A DNA stretch of 64,000 nucleotides from Diphasiastrum complanatum (Eukaryota; Streptophyta; Lycopodiopsida; Lycopodiales; Lycopodiaceae): the NCBI GenBank assembly GCA_029204225.1, contig CM055098.1:3769607-3833606 (forward strand), written 5' to 3'. Below the pieces are notes generated by a model. That model did no database searches and had not been told where the DNA came from. It saw nothing but the letters and a program-made list of their open reading frames with translations. The translations under genes were made by a program, and so were the position numbers. Below are positions 25,071 through 36,055 of the stretch, one piece after another; the first letter of the stretch is position 1; every line of letters starts with the position of its first letter.

Positions 25071-25443
25071 GAGGCTCTAAGCTGGCCGATGCAATATCGC
25101 AATGCATGAGAAAGAGGCTGTGAAAGGTACTGTGGGAGTACTTGCAATCCCAAGGAGTCATGTGTGTCTGGTAATAAGGCTGGCGGACAACCCTAGCAGG
25201 AAAGGAAGACCAATGGTGCTGCATATATCTGCGGTGCAGGTATCGCCGGATATAGTCGTGAGTACCGCAGGGGAGATCGTCAATGGAGACACCAAAGGCC
25301 TGCAGAAGACGAGTGGTCGCCGCATACCAGGAATAAGGAACATCCCGAGAAGCCAGGGAGCGGGAGGACGTAAGAGCAGCCACAACATATCTGTCAGGTG
25401 AAATAGCAGATAGCTCCTGAACTCTTTGAATGAAAAGAACGAT

Positions 25444-25446
<3 letters not shown>
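25071..25446 (-). mobile_element. LINE-D: ORF2 fragment starting directly at a (TC)n tract
   Basis: Minus strand. Right after the TC tract (25447-25533) the sense frame reads FIQRVQELSAISPDRYVVAA, TSSRSLASRDVPYSWYAATT, RLLQAFGVSIDDLPCGTHDY and IRRYLHRRYMQHHWSS. This is the segment between RT thumb and zinc knuckle, equivalent to 'LIAYIQRVRDLPDTDTRYTR' in LINE-F. It is a 5'-truncated copy cut off on its 3' side by the gypsy fragment. Confidence 0.75.

Positions 25447-25533
<87 letters not shown>
25447..25533. repeat. (GA)n tract, tail of LINE-E and 5' neighbour of LINE-D
   Basis: 87 bases of GA. On the LINE sense strand LINE-E ends in AATAAAGC(TC)n here and LINE-D begins on the other side. 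Confidence 0.97.
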
Positions 25534-25536
<3 letters not shown>

Positions 25537-25670
25537 TATTAATGTCTTGTAGGTACCCAAGGGTACAAAAGGACAATATGTACATCTCAAGTGTGTTACA
25601 CTGGGAGCGTATAAAAACGTCTCCGTAAAAGATAACATACTAAGTAAACTAGATCAACCAAACTAACTCT
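25534..25670 (-). mobile_element. LINE-E: 3' end only
   Basis: Sense strand carries GGAGACGTTTTTATACGCTCCC, then GTACCCTTGGGTAC (hairpin) and AAGACATTAATAAAGCTC followed by (TC)n. The hairpin differs from LINE-F (ATGCC-TTTT-GGCAT) by paired changes. No coding part remains; the sequence beyond about 25670 is unrelated. Confidence 0.8.
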
Positions 25671-26321
25671 AATACATGTCTATGTACTCTATACCTAAGG
25701 AAGCGGACCCTAGACGCGGACGCCTCAAGGGCGCGTCCAGGTGTGGACGCGTCCGACATTTTTCAATTTTTTTTTTCAAAAAAAAGAAAAAAAATACAGG
25801 CCCCTGCCGTCACTGTCCCACATCCCAAAAGTGAAACAAAAACAATTTATGACCCCTAAACCCCCCGGAATCAATTATCAGAGGGTGTCTGGCACCCACT
25901 TGCCCCCTCCTGTTAAAAAATAGCAAAACGGTACCCAAAAAATTTGCAACAAACTTAACCATTGCCCATGCCTCCCATGTCTAATATCTACAGAATCGGA
26001 CATGAAAGAGCAACAATTTATATTTTTTGAGTCTCCAGAACTCTGTCTCGTGCCCTCACGGTCTCTCTATCCCTGACGAATCTATATTATACTATTATAT
26101 AAATACAGGTAAACGATGCGCTCCCCGGATGAACTTCAACAACTTACTAATTATTTATGCTCCACAGTGTCATTCAACACAGGGAAGTTCAAGACCTACA
26201 CAGTACTATGGCCTATGTGATGAGATAGGTTTAGGGTTTCGGGATGAACTCCAACAACAACACTGAAAGGAAACAAGAATTCTGTCACTGCTGCTCAGAA
26301 CAGAATGGGATGATCGGATCA
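25671..26321. other. Unassigned block with GGACGCGTCC motifs and A/T runs
   Basis: The part 25700-25800 has GACGCGGACGCC, GGCGCGTCCAGG and GGACGCGTCCGAC followed by T and A runs. The same style of sequence forms the 5' end of the hAT element at 36140-36313. It may be the edge of a related non-autonomous hAT element. The rest (25800-26321) has no supported gene. Confidence 0.35.
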
Positions 26322-26572
26322 CAGAAAATCAGTAAATTAGAAACTTTGTTGTCTAAATTCAAAGACGTTTTTCCTGAAGATTTGCCACATGGTTTACCAC
26401 CTAGCAGAGAGGTTATCATGTAATAAACCTAGTACCAGGTACAACACCTGTTTCTAAACCTCCGTATCGGGTCAGCCGAACAGAGGATGAAGAAATAACT
26501 AGGCAGTTAACAGACTATCTTGGGAAAGGCCAAATTCAGACCAGTAGTTCACCATGGGCCTCACCAGTCCTA

Positions 26573-27142
26573 TTGGTGAAAAAGAAAGAGGGGTCTATGC
26601 GTCTTTGCGTGGATTACAGAGCCCTCAATAAAGTCACAATTAAGAATAAATACCCTATGCCTTGGGCAGACGAGTTGTTTGATCAACTCGACGGGGCTAA
26701 GTTTTTCAGTAAAATAGACCTCAGATCGGGATATCATCAAGTCCGTATAAAATCGGAAGATGTCTCGAAAACAGCTTTTAGGACTCGTCATGGTCATTAT
26801 GAGTTTAAGGTGATGCCATTTGGGCTCACAAATGCTCCAGCTACATGTATGACCTTGATGAACAGTGTCCTCAGACCATACTTGGGTAAGTTTGTAGTCG
26901 TATTTCTAGATGACATTCTCGTTTATAGCAAAACGAGGAAGGAGCATCTAAAACACCTCAGAAAGGTGTTTCGACTGCTCAAAAAGCATAAGCTCTATGC
27001 TAAACAATCCAAGTGTGAATTCTTCATTGAAGAAGTAGCATATTTGGGTCACATTACCTGTTCAGATGGGATTAAGATGGACCCAAATAAGGTTAAAGCC
27101 ATACTCAGTTGGCTGAGACCTCAGAATATTTTGGAACTTTAG
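26573..27142 (+). pseudogene. Gypsy-3 reverse transcriptase
   Basis: A 190-codon frame with RT motifs in order: [80 protein letters not shown] (catalytic LDD) and [20 protein letters not shown]. It ends at a TAG (27140-27142) after NILEL, the same stop as in Gypsy-2. Just upstream (26322-26572) the frame continues back with a one-base loss at about 26413 (REVDHV reads REVIM). Confidence 0.85.
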
Positions 27143-28003
27143 ATCTTTCTTGGTTTGGCGGGATATTACAGACGATTTGTCAAGGAATATGCTCGGATAG
27201 CAGTCCCTATGACAAATCTCCTTAAGGGGAAGGGAAAGGAGTTCATTTGGGAGTCCGCGCAGCAGGAGAGCTTTGATGCTCTCAAAACAGCCTTAGCTAC
27301 AGCACCAGTTTTAAAAGTCGTCGACCCCAATCAGCCATTTGTGGTCGAAACAGATGCTAGCGACTTTGCAGTAGGTGCTGTGCTAACTCAGGGTGGACGA
27401 CCGGTTGCGTTCGAGAGTAAAAAACTCGAGCCAGCTCAGACTAGGTACAATGCCTATGAAAAGGAACTCTTTTCTATAGTCCATGCGCTTAAGACTTGGA
27501 GGCATTATGTGTATGGTGCCAACTTTGAGGTCCTGACAGACCATGAGAGTCTCAGATACCTTTGCAATCAACCTGAGCTTAGAGGTCGGAAAGCTCGTTG
27601 GGCAGAGTTGATGCAAGAGTTTGACATGTTTATCAGATATAGGCGTGGAAAATTCAATATAGTAGCAGATGCCCTTAGCAGAATGCCTATGATAAACGAG
27701 CTGAGTTCTACTCAGATTCGTAATGAGTTACTCGAGTCCTTGAGAGGGAAATGCCAGCATGATGCATTCTTCTCTATGATGTGGAACTCAGTCCAGAACA
27801 GACAGTTACCGACTCCAGAACCAGTTCCCGGGGCTGGTGCCAGTTCATCCAAGAATACGGCAGCTTCCGTTGAAGATGATGATGAGTCTGAGTATACGTC
27901 GTCAGATGACGTTGAGGATTCTGAGCCTGTATTACCCAAGCAAACCCCAGTGGTTGAGGGTCAGTTGACTCAAGGATTCAAATGGAAACAGTATTCCATT
28001 TAG
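27143..28003 (+). pseudogene. Gypsy-3 RT thumb and RNase H
   Basis: In the frame after the TAG: IFLGLAGYYRRFVKEYARIA (thumb), then RNase H with VVETDASDFAVGAVLTQGGR, KLEPAQTRYNAYEKELFSIV and LTDHESLRYLCNQPELRGRK, ending with ADALSRM. The catalytic acidic residues are in place. An acidic serine-rich linker follows and a TAG at 28001-28003 ends the frame; Gypsy-2 has CAG there. RNase H removes the RNA template during cDNA synthesis. Confidence 0.87.
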
Positions 28004-28012
28004 GATGAGTAC

Positions 28013-29329
28013 TTGCTCTATAGAGATAGAGTATGTGTCTCGAATTCAGAGGATTATAGGCAGCAGGTCCTATATGAATGTCATGACAATCCTAGCGCGG
28101 GACACCCAGGCATACAGAAGACCTATGAGCTTCTTCGTAGGCAATTTTTCTGGCCCAGTATGAAAAAGGACGTCCACCAGTATTTAACCAGTTGCCAGAA
28201 ATGTCAAGTAAATAAAGCAGAGCGTTTAAAGGCAGGAGGGTTGTTGCATCCCTTAGAAATACCAGCTGGTAAATGGGAGAGTATCTCCATGGATTTTATA
28301 GTAGGCCTGCCTAAAACCCAAAAGGGTAATGACGCTATATGGGTCACAGTTGACCGTCTGACCAAAATGGCTCATTTCATTCCGACCAAAACAACCGTTA
28401 GAGCTCCAGAGTTAGTGAGGTTGTTTGTAGACGGGCTATTTAAATCGTACGGTCTACCTTCCGGCATAGTCAGCGACCGAGACAGTAAGTTTACTGGAAA
28501 TTTTTGGAGGGCAGTATTCCATCATCTCCATACTAAACTTAATATGAGTACCATCGACCATCCACAAACGGACGGTCAAACAGAAAGGGTAAATCAAGTG
28601 CTGGAGGATATGCTTCGTGCATACGTCAGCAAGAAGCAGACTAATTGGGAGGAGTATCTCTCGATATTAGAGTTTGCTTACAACAGTACCAAACAGTCAG
28701 CTACGGGATACAGCCCATTTATGCTGATGTACGGTTTTCAGCCATGCTCACCCACAGCTGTAGGGTTTAAACAAGAAAAAGTTGAAGCAGCTAGAAACTT
28801 TTTAGAGGACCTAAACCAGATGATAGAACAGGCTAAGCGTAGCATCAGACAGTCCCAGGATCGAGCCAACCATTATGCAGATCCACACAGACGGGATGTG
28901 CAGTTCTCCACTGGTGAGAAAGTCTACTTGAGAGTCCCAGTTGACTCTAAAACCCTTAAATCAGGAGTGTGTGCTAAGTTGTCTCCAAGGTATTGTGGTT
29001 CCTTTACCATCAGTAGGAGACTAGGCGAGGTCACCTATGAACTAGAACTCCCACACAGCAGTAAGGTTTTTCCAGTCTTTCATGTAAGTCAGTTACGAAA
29101 AGCCTTAACCAGATCAGACAATCTGGTAGGGGACAGTGTTCTAGTTCTCCCATTGGATCCTCAACAACCTCCACATGAACCAGAGGAGATTCTTGATAGT
29201 AGAGAGACGCAGACTCGTCATGCTCTATATCGAGAATATCTGGTTAAGTGGAATGATCAGCCTGTTGAGAATGCCACTTGGGAAAGAGGCAGCGCGTCCT
29301 TCGCAAGATTTTTCCAGACTTTGTCTTAG
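28013..29329 (+). pseudogene. Gypsy-3 integrase with chromodomain
   Basis: A 438-codon frame, almost complete. The zinc region has HPGIQKTYELLRRQFFWPSM and SCQKCQVNKAE. The DDE core is intact: SISMDFIVGLPKTQKGNDAI, GIVSDRDSKFTGNFWRAVFH and DGQTERVNQVLEDMLRAY. The C-terminal domain has VYLRVPVDSK and KVFPVFHVSQLRKALTRSD, and the chromodomain reads LYREYLVKWNDQPVENATWE. Two extra bases near 29295 shift the last residues, so the tail (ASFARFFQTLS) differs from Gypsy-2 (KIFPDFVLED). Confidence 0.9.
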
Positions 29330-29360
29330 AGGACCAAGACGGTTCTTAAGGGGGAGGGAG

Positions 29361-29718
29361 TGTTACGAGCTCGTAACCAGTGCCGAACCCTAGAGAACAC
29401 AGATAGGTCAGATACCACAGTCAGGGTCGTGTCCAGCGTACATGACCAGCAGGGCAAGACAGTGTGAGTAGTGTGCCCCAGCACGGTACATAGCCATGGC
29501 GGGCGTAACACAGCCTAGGGACCCTGTCAGCAGGATAGGGCCCCCAGTTGGGTCGCGACGTGCAGTCGGCCACGTCAGTGCCACGTGGCCGACACTTGGC
29601 AGTAGCATTCTACCAGTCCTCACACTGGGCTAGAAGGGGCTTACTCTATATCAGGGAGTAGGCAAGGTTGGGTGGATCAGTTAGTGTTTGCCCTACTGTG
29701 GTGTTAGGATTTATTACA
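29361..29718 (+). repeat. Gypsy-3 3' LTR
   Basis: 358 bp after the polypurine tract AAGGGGGAGGGAG, homologous throughout to the Gypsy-2 LTRs and ending TTATTACA. Confidence 0.93.
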
Positions 29719-29724
29719 GTATGT

Positions 29725-30189
29725 GAGACCAAATCATGGGCTTCTACCCTGAGATCATCTACCACCTCTTCGTCTTCTGTAGCACCCTCCTTAGACACCA
29801 CGGTACAAGGCGTCTTGGCAGAACAACAACGTCGGGATGCCAAAAAGCTCAACTTAAGATTCCGGGGTCTTCCTACTGAGGGCACCGCAGTAGACCAGGT
29901 TACCTCTTTGTTTACTTCACGCATGGGGCTCTCAGTTCCAGGTATCCAGGTTGCTTGGCGCCTCCAGCATGATCCGAAGGTATTATTTGTCGAATTCAAA
30001 ACTATGGACGACCGGCAGACAGTTCTTTGTGCGCGTCGTACTCTCCGAGGCTCTCAGATTTACATAGATGATGACCTTACTCACTACCAATGGTTACAGC
30101 GTAAAACTATTATTCAAGAGGCAAGGACAAAACAACAGCGGGTGGTATTTACAAATGGCAACCCTCGCTTTTTCTCCAAGTGTCAATAG
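29725..30189 (+). pseudogene. LINE-C ORF1 (RRM-like nucleic-acid binding), 5' truncated
   Basis: Reading in frame from just after the LTR: AEQQRRDAKKLNLRFRGLPT, then VLFVEFKTMDDRQTVLCARR and LRGSQIYIDDDLTHYQWLQR, stopping at 30187. The pattern 'lR.RGlP.....VLFveF.....r......r..LRGs.IyiDDDLT' matches the RRM-like domain of L1-type ORF1 proteins and the ORF1 of LINE-F and LINE-H. ORF1 protein coats the RNA in the ribonucleoprotein. The apparent start codons lie inside the LTR and are not real. Confidence 0.75.
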
Positions 30190-30190
30190 G

Positions 30191-31310
30191 AAGTTGGGGT
30201 ACTCGGGCATGGGAGCAGCCCGATAGCCCCGGCTAGTGTCACATTCGGTTTTTGGAATTGCGGCAGCCTCTCCACCTCTTCTACAGCGGCTGATCTTGAC
30301 ACTTATCTATGTTCGGCTGATTTACTTTTGACATATGAGTCTTCCACACCCCACTTCCGCACATTTCTGGTTTTCAGTGGATTTCTGCTCCACGACCTAT
30401 GCTACAGGGCAGGATACTTCGGGTCTCTGGTGGAGTTGCATGTTTGTACAGGTCGGTGTATACTCCTATTCGGTTGGTGTCTCAGGATACTTATGGCCGT
30501 TACTTGTGGCTTCAGATTACTGCATCCTTCTTGGGGCTGGACCAGGATCTGTTTGTTGCAGTGTGCTACTTTGCTCCCCACACTTCAGTGTTTATGGATT
30601 TGGGAGGTGATCCTTTTCAGGCCCTTTCTGACGGCGTTGCTAGACTCTCTCTACATGGTTACATATTGCTTGCAGGGTACTTTAACGCACGCACAACCGC
30701 TCGCCAGACTGAGTTCTATGCTGACACACTCTCTCTTCATCCGTTGGATACCTCTTATGCCCGTTATTCTCAGGACTCATCAGCGACAATTACTGTTTTT
30801 GGGGAACAGCTTCTAAGGTTGGCTCAAGCACACGGTCTCATTATCCTCAATGGTCCTCTTCAATGGCCATCCTCCTCTGCATATACTTGCCACCCATTTG
30901 GTGGCGGTCACAGCGTAGTGGACTATTTCATTGCATCTCCTGCTTTATTGCCCCGCCTGGCATCCTTCACCATCGCTACCCCCGTCCTCGCTGATCACTC
31001 TCTGCTCTACCTCTCCTTCTCCCCAGCGCCAAGTCCGCCTTCTCCTCCACCCTCCCTCTTTGTTCGACCCACCCGCTATCGTATACCTCCTCATCAATCC
31101 CAGGCCTATGTTGCCCACGTCTCTCGTCTTCTGGACCACTTTCCTTCCTCCTCCGATGTCACAACCCAAGTCTCCTTTTTAACACACGCCTTGACTACTG
31201 CCGCTCATGCCATTGCACCCCTCGCTTCTCTGCTTATCGTCGTACCCATAATAAATGGTATGACAACGATTGTTCTTTCTTCCAGAAATATGTCGAGTTC
31301 CTAAAATTCT
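30191..31310 (+). pseudogene. LINE-C ORF2 endonuclease, catalytic Asp changed
   Basis: The endonuclease spreads over two or more frames. The start (FWNCGSLSTSSTAAD-like) is near 30250-30300. The main piece (30399-31304) has LFVAVCYFAPHTSVFMDLGG, LHGYILLAGYFNARTTARQT, CHPFGGGHSVVDYFIAS and LADHSLLYLSF. The family motif 'GDFNAR' reads GYFNAR because GAC is TAC, which removes a metal/phosphate-binding Asp. The enzyme normally nicks target DNA to prime reverse transcription. With the frame breaks this copy is inactive. Confidence 0.8.
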
Positions 31311-31372
31311 CCAATGCTACACTGTCTTCTTCCGCTAAAAAGCAGCTTCGTTCCCTTCTCCGCAAAAAGAAA

Positions 31373-32869
31373 GTGGCCTACTTTTCTTCCCGTTCCTCCT
31401 ACCTCCTTCACTCTCCCCACTCTGCTTCCTCGGCTACTTTTTGGAAGATCTTTCTTCATAAGCCCCTATCCATTGCACCCATCCCTCTTCAATCCTGGGT
31501 CGACTATGCAACCAACCTATATACAACTGCTCACCCTTCCATCTCTCTTTCTTCTCGTCCTACCCACTGTGACCTCTTTTCTCCTGACGTCGTTGAACCC
31601 ACCATCTGCAAACTCAAGAACAATCGTACGTCTGACATTGACCTCTTTTCAGTCGAGCTCCTCAAACCAATTGCCAAACTCGCCTCCCCTTTCCTGGCCC
31701 GCTGTTTCAACCGCTTTGTCGTTGACGGTTTCCCCATACCTCGGGCCACCAATCTCCTTCATCCCATTCTTAAAGCAGGTGATGCCATGAATGTCCACAA
31801 CTATCGCACTATTATGATTGGTCATACCATGGCCAAGTTGTACGCCACTATTCTCCAAAACTTCGTTACGGCAGAGGCTGATTCTCGACTATTATATGCG
31901 ACTGGCCAGGCTGGCTTCCGCTGGGGTTATAGCACTCTTGATCATGTCCTCACTCTACGTACTATCATTGAGGAGGCAAAGCATATGGGCAGGAAGGTAT
32001 TTGCTTGTTTCATTGATCTCTCTAAGGCCTTTGATACTGTTCCCCGTCATCTTTTGATCAGCAGACTACGTCAGCTTGGCTTTTCCGACTCTATTCTCGC
32101 GACAGTGGTTGCTCTGTATGAGAGAGTTCTAGCACGTATTCGGCTGGGTACTGATTTGTCTTCTCCCATCCGTAGCACTGTTGGCATCAAGCAAGGCTGT
32201 CCACTATCCCCTCCGCTCTTTGCACTTTATATTGATGATCTTGAGCGCCTCATTCGTGAAGAAGGTGGAGATGGTTGCCCGCTAGCTCATTTGCTCATCC
32301 CCATTCTGCTTTATGCTGATGACATTGTCCTGCTTTCTTCCTCACCAGAAGGGTTGCAGTGTCACTTACAGGTCTTACATCGCTTTTGTGTTGCTTGGGG
32401 TCTCTTTGTTAACCTAAAAAAGACGAAGATCATGATTTTCAACACCAATCGACAAAGCCTTCACAATTATCAATTCTTCTATGACGGCCAGGAAGTTGAC
32501 ATTGTTGCCTCTTATACTTACTTGGGAGTCCTGTTTACTGCGCCCCTTCTTGGTTTCCGCCAGGCTGCATTTGCGCACATTTCCTCCGGTCTTCCAGCAT
32601 TGGTCCAGTTCGAGCGTGGTTGTACAATGAATCATATTTTTGATCCCGCTACTAGATGCCAATTGTTTCACACACAGGTGGTTCCAGCAGTGATGTATGC
32701 CTCCGAGATTTGGTTGCCAGGACTTTCTCTCCGGGACTTCATGGTTGAACATGATGCAGATGTTATACCTGGCATGAAGTTGCCAGGACTTTCTCTCGGC
32801 TTTTCTACTGACACGATCTTGGCAGTGATGGCACTATATGAGAGAGTCCTTGGATGTTTTTCAGAGTGA
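31373..32869 (+). pseudogene. LINE-C ORF2 reverse transcriptase, chimeric C-terminus
   Basis: A 498-codon frame with all RT motifs: LKNNRTSDIDLFSVELLKPI, NYRTIMIGHTMAKLYATILQ, FACFIDLSKAFDTVPRHLLI, STVGIKQGCPLSPPLFALYI and the catalytic PILLYADDIVLLSSSPEGLQ, then the thumb (IVASYTYLGVLFTAPLLGFR). After YASEIWLPGLSLRDF the frame runs into GFSTDTILAVMALYERVLGC, an RT motif that belongs upstream of the catalytic site in the other lineage. The zinc-knuckle C-terminus of the original LINE-C is therefore replaced. The protein start at 31373 is arbitrary; the real ORF2 begins before the endonuclease. Confidence 0.88.
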
Positions 32870-34440
32870 TATCGGCATCTCAGACCACATCTGGAGCATG
32901 ATGTGATGGGGATTGGGGGTTAACATATTGAAAACCAAAGTTATGGTTTTCAACACATCGAGAGCTTTTATGCAGCGCCAGGAACTCATCTTTGATAGGC
33001 AACCCTTGGAGGTCGTATCTTCTTACACTTACCTTGGCATGCTTTTTACAGGTCCTATCTTTGGCATGCGACAGGCAGCCTCCGCCAGACTTGGTAAGGG
33101 TCACGCCTCCCTTGTCCAGTTAGAGCGCTTCTGTTTCAGACGGTTTATTCGGGATGCCCCGAGTAAATGTTAGCTTTTTGATACTCTCGTTACTCCCACA
33201 GCCCTATATGCAGCAGAGGTATGGTGTGCAGGTCTTACATCTTCGGATTGGGCCAGTATTTCACGACTGCAGGTTCTCATGCTATCTCGTATGATACGGG
33301 CTAAGCCATTTGTCCCACATCAGATTATCCTGACAGAGTTCGCGGTCCCTCCCATTCAGCTATCCGCCATCTTCCAGCTTCTTCTATACATTCAGCGTAT
33401 TATGACGTTACCCACAGATGAGCAGAGATACACACATACGGCATTTGCCTCCTCGCTAGACCTTTATGATCAGGGGCATCGATTATCATGGTTCTCTCAG
33501 GCCTCCCGGATACTGGATACACTTGGGATTTCTATCACAGACCTTCCATCGGGCACCCATGAGTATATCAGACGCTTTCTCTATAGAGCATACCTAAGCC
33601 GGACATGGCAGGGACAGCTCGGGGTCAAACCCGACTATTACAGGACACACTTTCTGGAGCTAGACACAGTTGGATTTCCAGTTTTACCACACTATCTCAC
33701 CTCAGGGCTATCTCATGGGCTCCGATTTATTCTGGGCCAGTTCCGAGTGTCCTCACACCAGTTGGCGATTGAGACTGGACGCTTCTAGGGTACCCCACGT
33801 GAGGAGCGTTTTTGTCAGTTATGTTCATTATCTATGGTTGAGACAGGGGCATTTCCTTTTCACATGTCCAGCTTACTACGAGATTAGAGGACGATATAAT
33901 TGCCTTTTTCATCAGACACCAATTACATTACGATCCCTCATCTCATATGAGGACCCTAGATGTGTGGCACTTATGATACGTGAGATGTCCCTCCTGCGTC
34001 AGGACCTATGTCAGACAGCTCAGCACACCTATCCAAACTCAGTCTCAGATTACATCCTTCTTCTCTTGCCGGAGATCACGTTCTGATGCAGACATGACTG
34101 ACAACGATTGCGACGACATTCCCAGACCTAGGATGCAGAGACGACGCATCACCCAGCCTCAGGCGGTCACGAGAGTTACACGCTCTACCAGACCTCTTAC
34201 ACATAGACACACTATACATGCTCCTGTTCACAAGCGACGTCAGCGGGCTCCTGCACTTCCTCATGCTACAGCTCTCATTACATCCTTCTACAGCGCCAGT
34301 ACAGACCTGGCATCTTGACATGGACACAGTTGACTACCATGCACAGAGATTATCATTTATGTAGTTATCTTAACTTGTACTAGATGTTTCCTTTTTTCTT
34401 TATTACAGTTTTTGGAGGCGTTTATACGCTCCACTTCATA
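32779..34440 (+). pseudogene. LINE-C': fused fragment of the LINE-A/F/G lineage
   Basis: Plus strand. Starts with the RT motif TILAVMALYERVLGCF and jumps from the SDHIWS block directly to GVNILKTKVMVFNTSRAFMQ, so the catalytic YADD segment is deleted. The thumb (VVSSYTYLGMLFTGPIFGMR), SSLVQLERFC-type block, linker (FQLLLYIQRIMTLPTDEQRY) and C-terminus (CPAYYEIRGRYNCLF after a shift) follow with several breaks. The 3' UTR keeps GGAGGCGTTTATACGCTCC, and the copy stops at 34440 before the tail hairpin and TC tract. It is closely related to LINE-G (52545-53334). Confidence 0.8.
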
Positions 34441-34507
34441 CCAGTTCAATCGAAAACTACGCAAAACTTTTGTATCAACATTAGGCAGTAAATGACCAAG
34501 CAACCAA

Positions 34508-35524
34508 TGAAAGAAAATTTACCTGGACAACGCGTTGTGGCCCGACCTCCTCTATCGCTACGCGGATGATGCCGTAAATGTACTCGGCCGTATGCACGCT
34601 CCCTACCTCGGAGGTGTCGATGCTGCGCAGGAACATGGAATCGCAACAACTAGAAACAATCACGCTGATGAGTGGACGTTTACGACGATCAGTCCACCCA
34701 TCAGCCATGATGGAGCAGCCGTATCTATCGCAAGCCTCCTGCAGTGCGACTAGTCTCTCTCTGACGGATGCAACCCGCTCCTGGAGCAAAGGGCCGCGTA
34801 GGGCGTCGGCTGTCGGTGGTGTGTAGCCAGGCCCGCAGACTGCAACTTTCGAGATAGCCTCTCGAAAGATGCGGGATGATGCCATGATAAAGGGGAGGTT
34901 CAGGTCATAGAACATCTGTGCTATGGTCCTGGTGGCCTCTTTGTGCTGCCCCTCTCTGAAGATCCCGGCATGGACCTGGTGCCTCGGGATGTGGATGGCT
35001 GGGAGGATGCGGATGGACGATGCGGATCTGGAGGTGGTGGCATAGGTGTAGGTGCAGAAGCGGAGGACGCGGACGGACCGTGCAGATCTGAAGGTGGTGG
35101 CACAGGCGTAGGTGCAGCAGTGGAGGCTGTGGATCCATGGGGGGTACTGGTGGAGGGGGTGGGGGTGGCTGTGGCGAAGGCGGTGGCGGGTGCGGATGCA
35201 GCGGCGGGGGCGGGGGCGGTGGGTGTACCAGTGGCAGGGGCGGTGGCAGTGGGTGCACCAGTGGAAATAGAGTCCGCGGCATCTGTGGACGGCTCGCCGA
35301 GCTCAGCACCTGGCTCAGCATATGCCTCGAGAATGCGAGCCCTCTCCGCAGAGGGGATGACCATACAAACGCCGATCCGGTAGTGTCCCCCCGTGGGTCG
35401 GACTTGCAATCCCCCCAAATGTGCTCGAACCCGAGAGGCGTTCCCTGTGAACTGCTTTCGACAAAAAGGGCAACGCCACTCTTTGTCGGGCATCAACTCT
35501 ACCTCATCCCAAATGGGACGAGCG

Positions 35525-35529
<5 letters not shown>
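34508..35529 (-). pseudogene. hAT transposase, BED-type zinc finger plus DUF659, truncated
   Basis: Starts at ATG 35529 (MAARPIWDEVELMPDKEWRC). The finger has CPFCRKQFTGNASRVRAHLG with further downstream residues, typical of DNA-binding BED-like fingers in this family. A long Pro/Ala/Thr/Ser-rich stretch follows, containing a frameshift near 34970. The second part reads TIAQMFYDLNLPFIMASSRI, GCSIMADGWTDRRKRPLISV and HTAEYIYGIIRVAIEEVGPQ, a DUF659 pattern. It ends VVQ|GTAAAT at 34522-34524, a good donor site, so the gene was probably spliced. The catalytic core and dimerisation region are absent. Confidence 0.72.

Positions 35530-35530
<1 letters not shown>

Positions 35531-35574
<44 letters not shown>
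35531..35574. repeat. (TC)n tract in the hAT leader
   Basis: 44 bases of TC just upstream of the hAT start codon. Further right, at 35640-35990, are CA-rich runs and mixed TC/CA tracts. Confidence 0.93.
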
Positions 35575-35577
<3 letters not shown>

Positions 35578-35779
35578 CACACACACAAGCACGCAAATCT
35601 AATATCTCTCTCTCCCTCCTCCTAAACCCCAATCTCAACCCCTAAACCCTAAACTCACACACACACCATGTCTCGTACACGCGGACTTACACACACACAC
35701 ACAAACACACACAAATCCTCTCTCTCTCTCTCTCACACACACACTCTCTGTCTCTTCCTCCATTTTCTGTTGACGACAT

Positions 35780-35895
35780 TAATCTGTCCAAGTTCCATTT
35801 CCTATGTTGTACTCCTTTTCGTCTTATACGCCTTTTGGCATGGAAAAGACGTTAATAAAGCTCTCTTTCTCTCTCTCTCACTCTCTGTCTCTTCA
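35780..35895 (+). mobile_element. LINE 3' end only, plus strand, with pyrimidine tail
   Basis: Reads CTTATACGCCTTTTGGCATGG then AAAAGACGTTAATAAAGCTC and a TC-rich tail. These match the 3' ends of the other LINEs. Only about 80 bases of the element remain, next to TC repeats on both sides (35720-35760 and 35867 onward). Confidence 0.8.
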
Positions 35896-35929
35896 TCTGT
35901 ATCTCTCTCTCTCTCACACACACAAATCA

Positions 35930-35964
35930 CCACACACAGATGCATACACAAATCACACAAATCA

Positions 35965-36003
<39 letters not shown>

Positions 36004-36055
36004 ATAACCCACACACACACACAGAAATCATCACACACACACACACACCAAATGC
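35930..36055. repeat. (CA)n-rich tract
   Basis: Runs of CA, longest about 35961-36002, separated by short variants such as CATAACCC and GAAATCAT. No coding signal; open frames through it are repeats of THTH. Confidence 0.9.

Larger units (their letters stand above)
26322..29718 (+). mobile_element. Gypsy-3: 5'-truncated copy of the Gypsy-2 family
   Basis: Starts abruptly at CAGAAAATCAGTAAATTAG, equivalent to 14248 of Gypsy-2, and runs to a 3' LTR (29361-29718). It lacks the 5' LTR, gag and protease. It is nearly identical to Gypsy-2 over pol and has fewer breaks, which let me identify Gypsy-2's indels. The LTR abuts LINE-C at 29719. Confidence 0.93.
29719..32770 (+). mobile_element. LINE-C: plus-strand LINE with ORF1, endonuclease and RT
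   Basis: The only large LINE on the + strand. It begins without its 5' end directly at the Gypsy-3 LTR and carries a partial ORF1, an AP-type endonuclease and a long RT. Its sequence is clearly different from LINE-A/F/G/H, so it is a second lineage. Around 32713-32797 it is joined through a repeated GTTGCCAGGACTTTCTCTC to a fragment of the other lineage. No target duplication could be recognised. Confidence 0.85.

Noticed and set aside
34943-35625. Plus-strand Gly-rich and Ala-rich open frames of 146 and 162 codons
   Set aside because: They are the reverse complement of the Pro/Thr-rich linker of the hAT transposase on the minus strand.
35630-35660. CCCTAAACCCTAAA resembling plant telomere repeat
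   Set aside because: Only two units, inside repetitive leader sequence of a hAT element; not a telomere or a convincing interstitial array.
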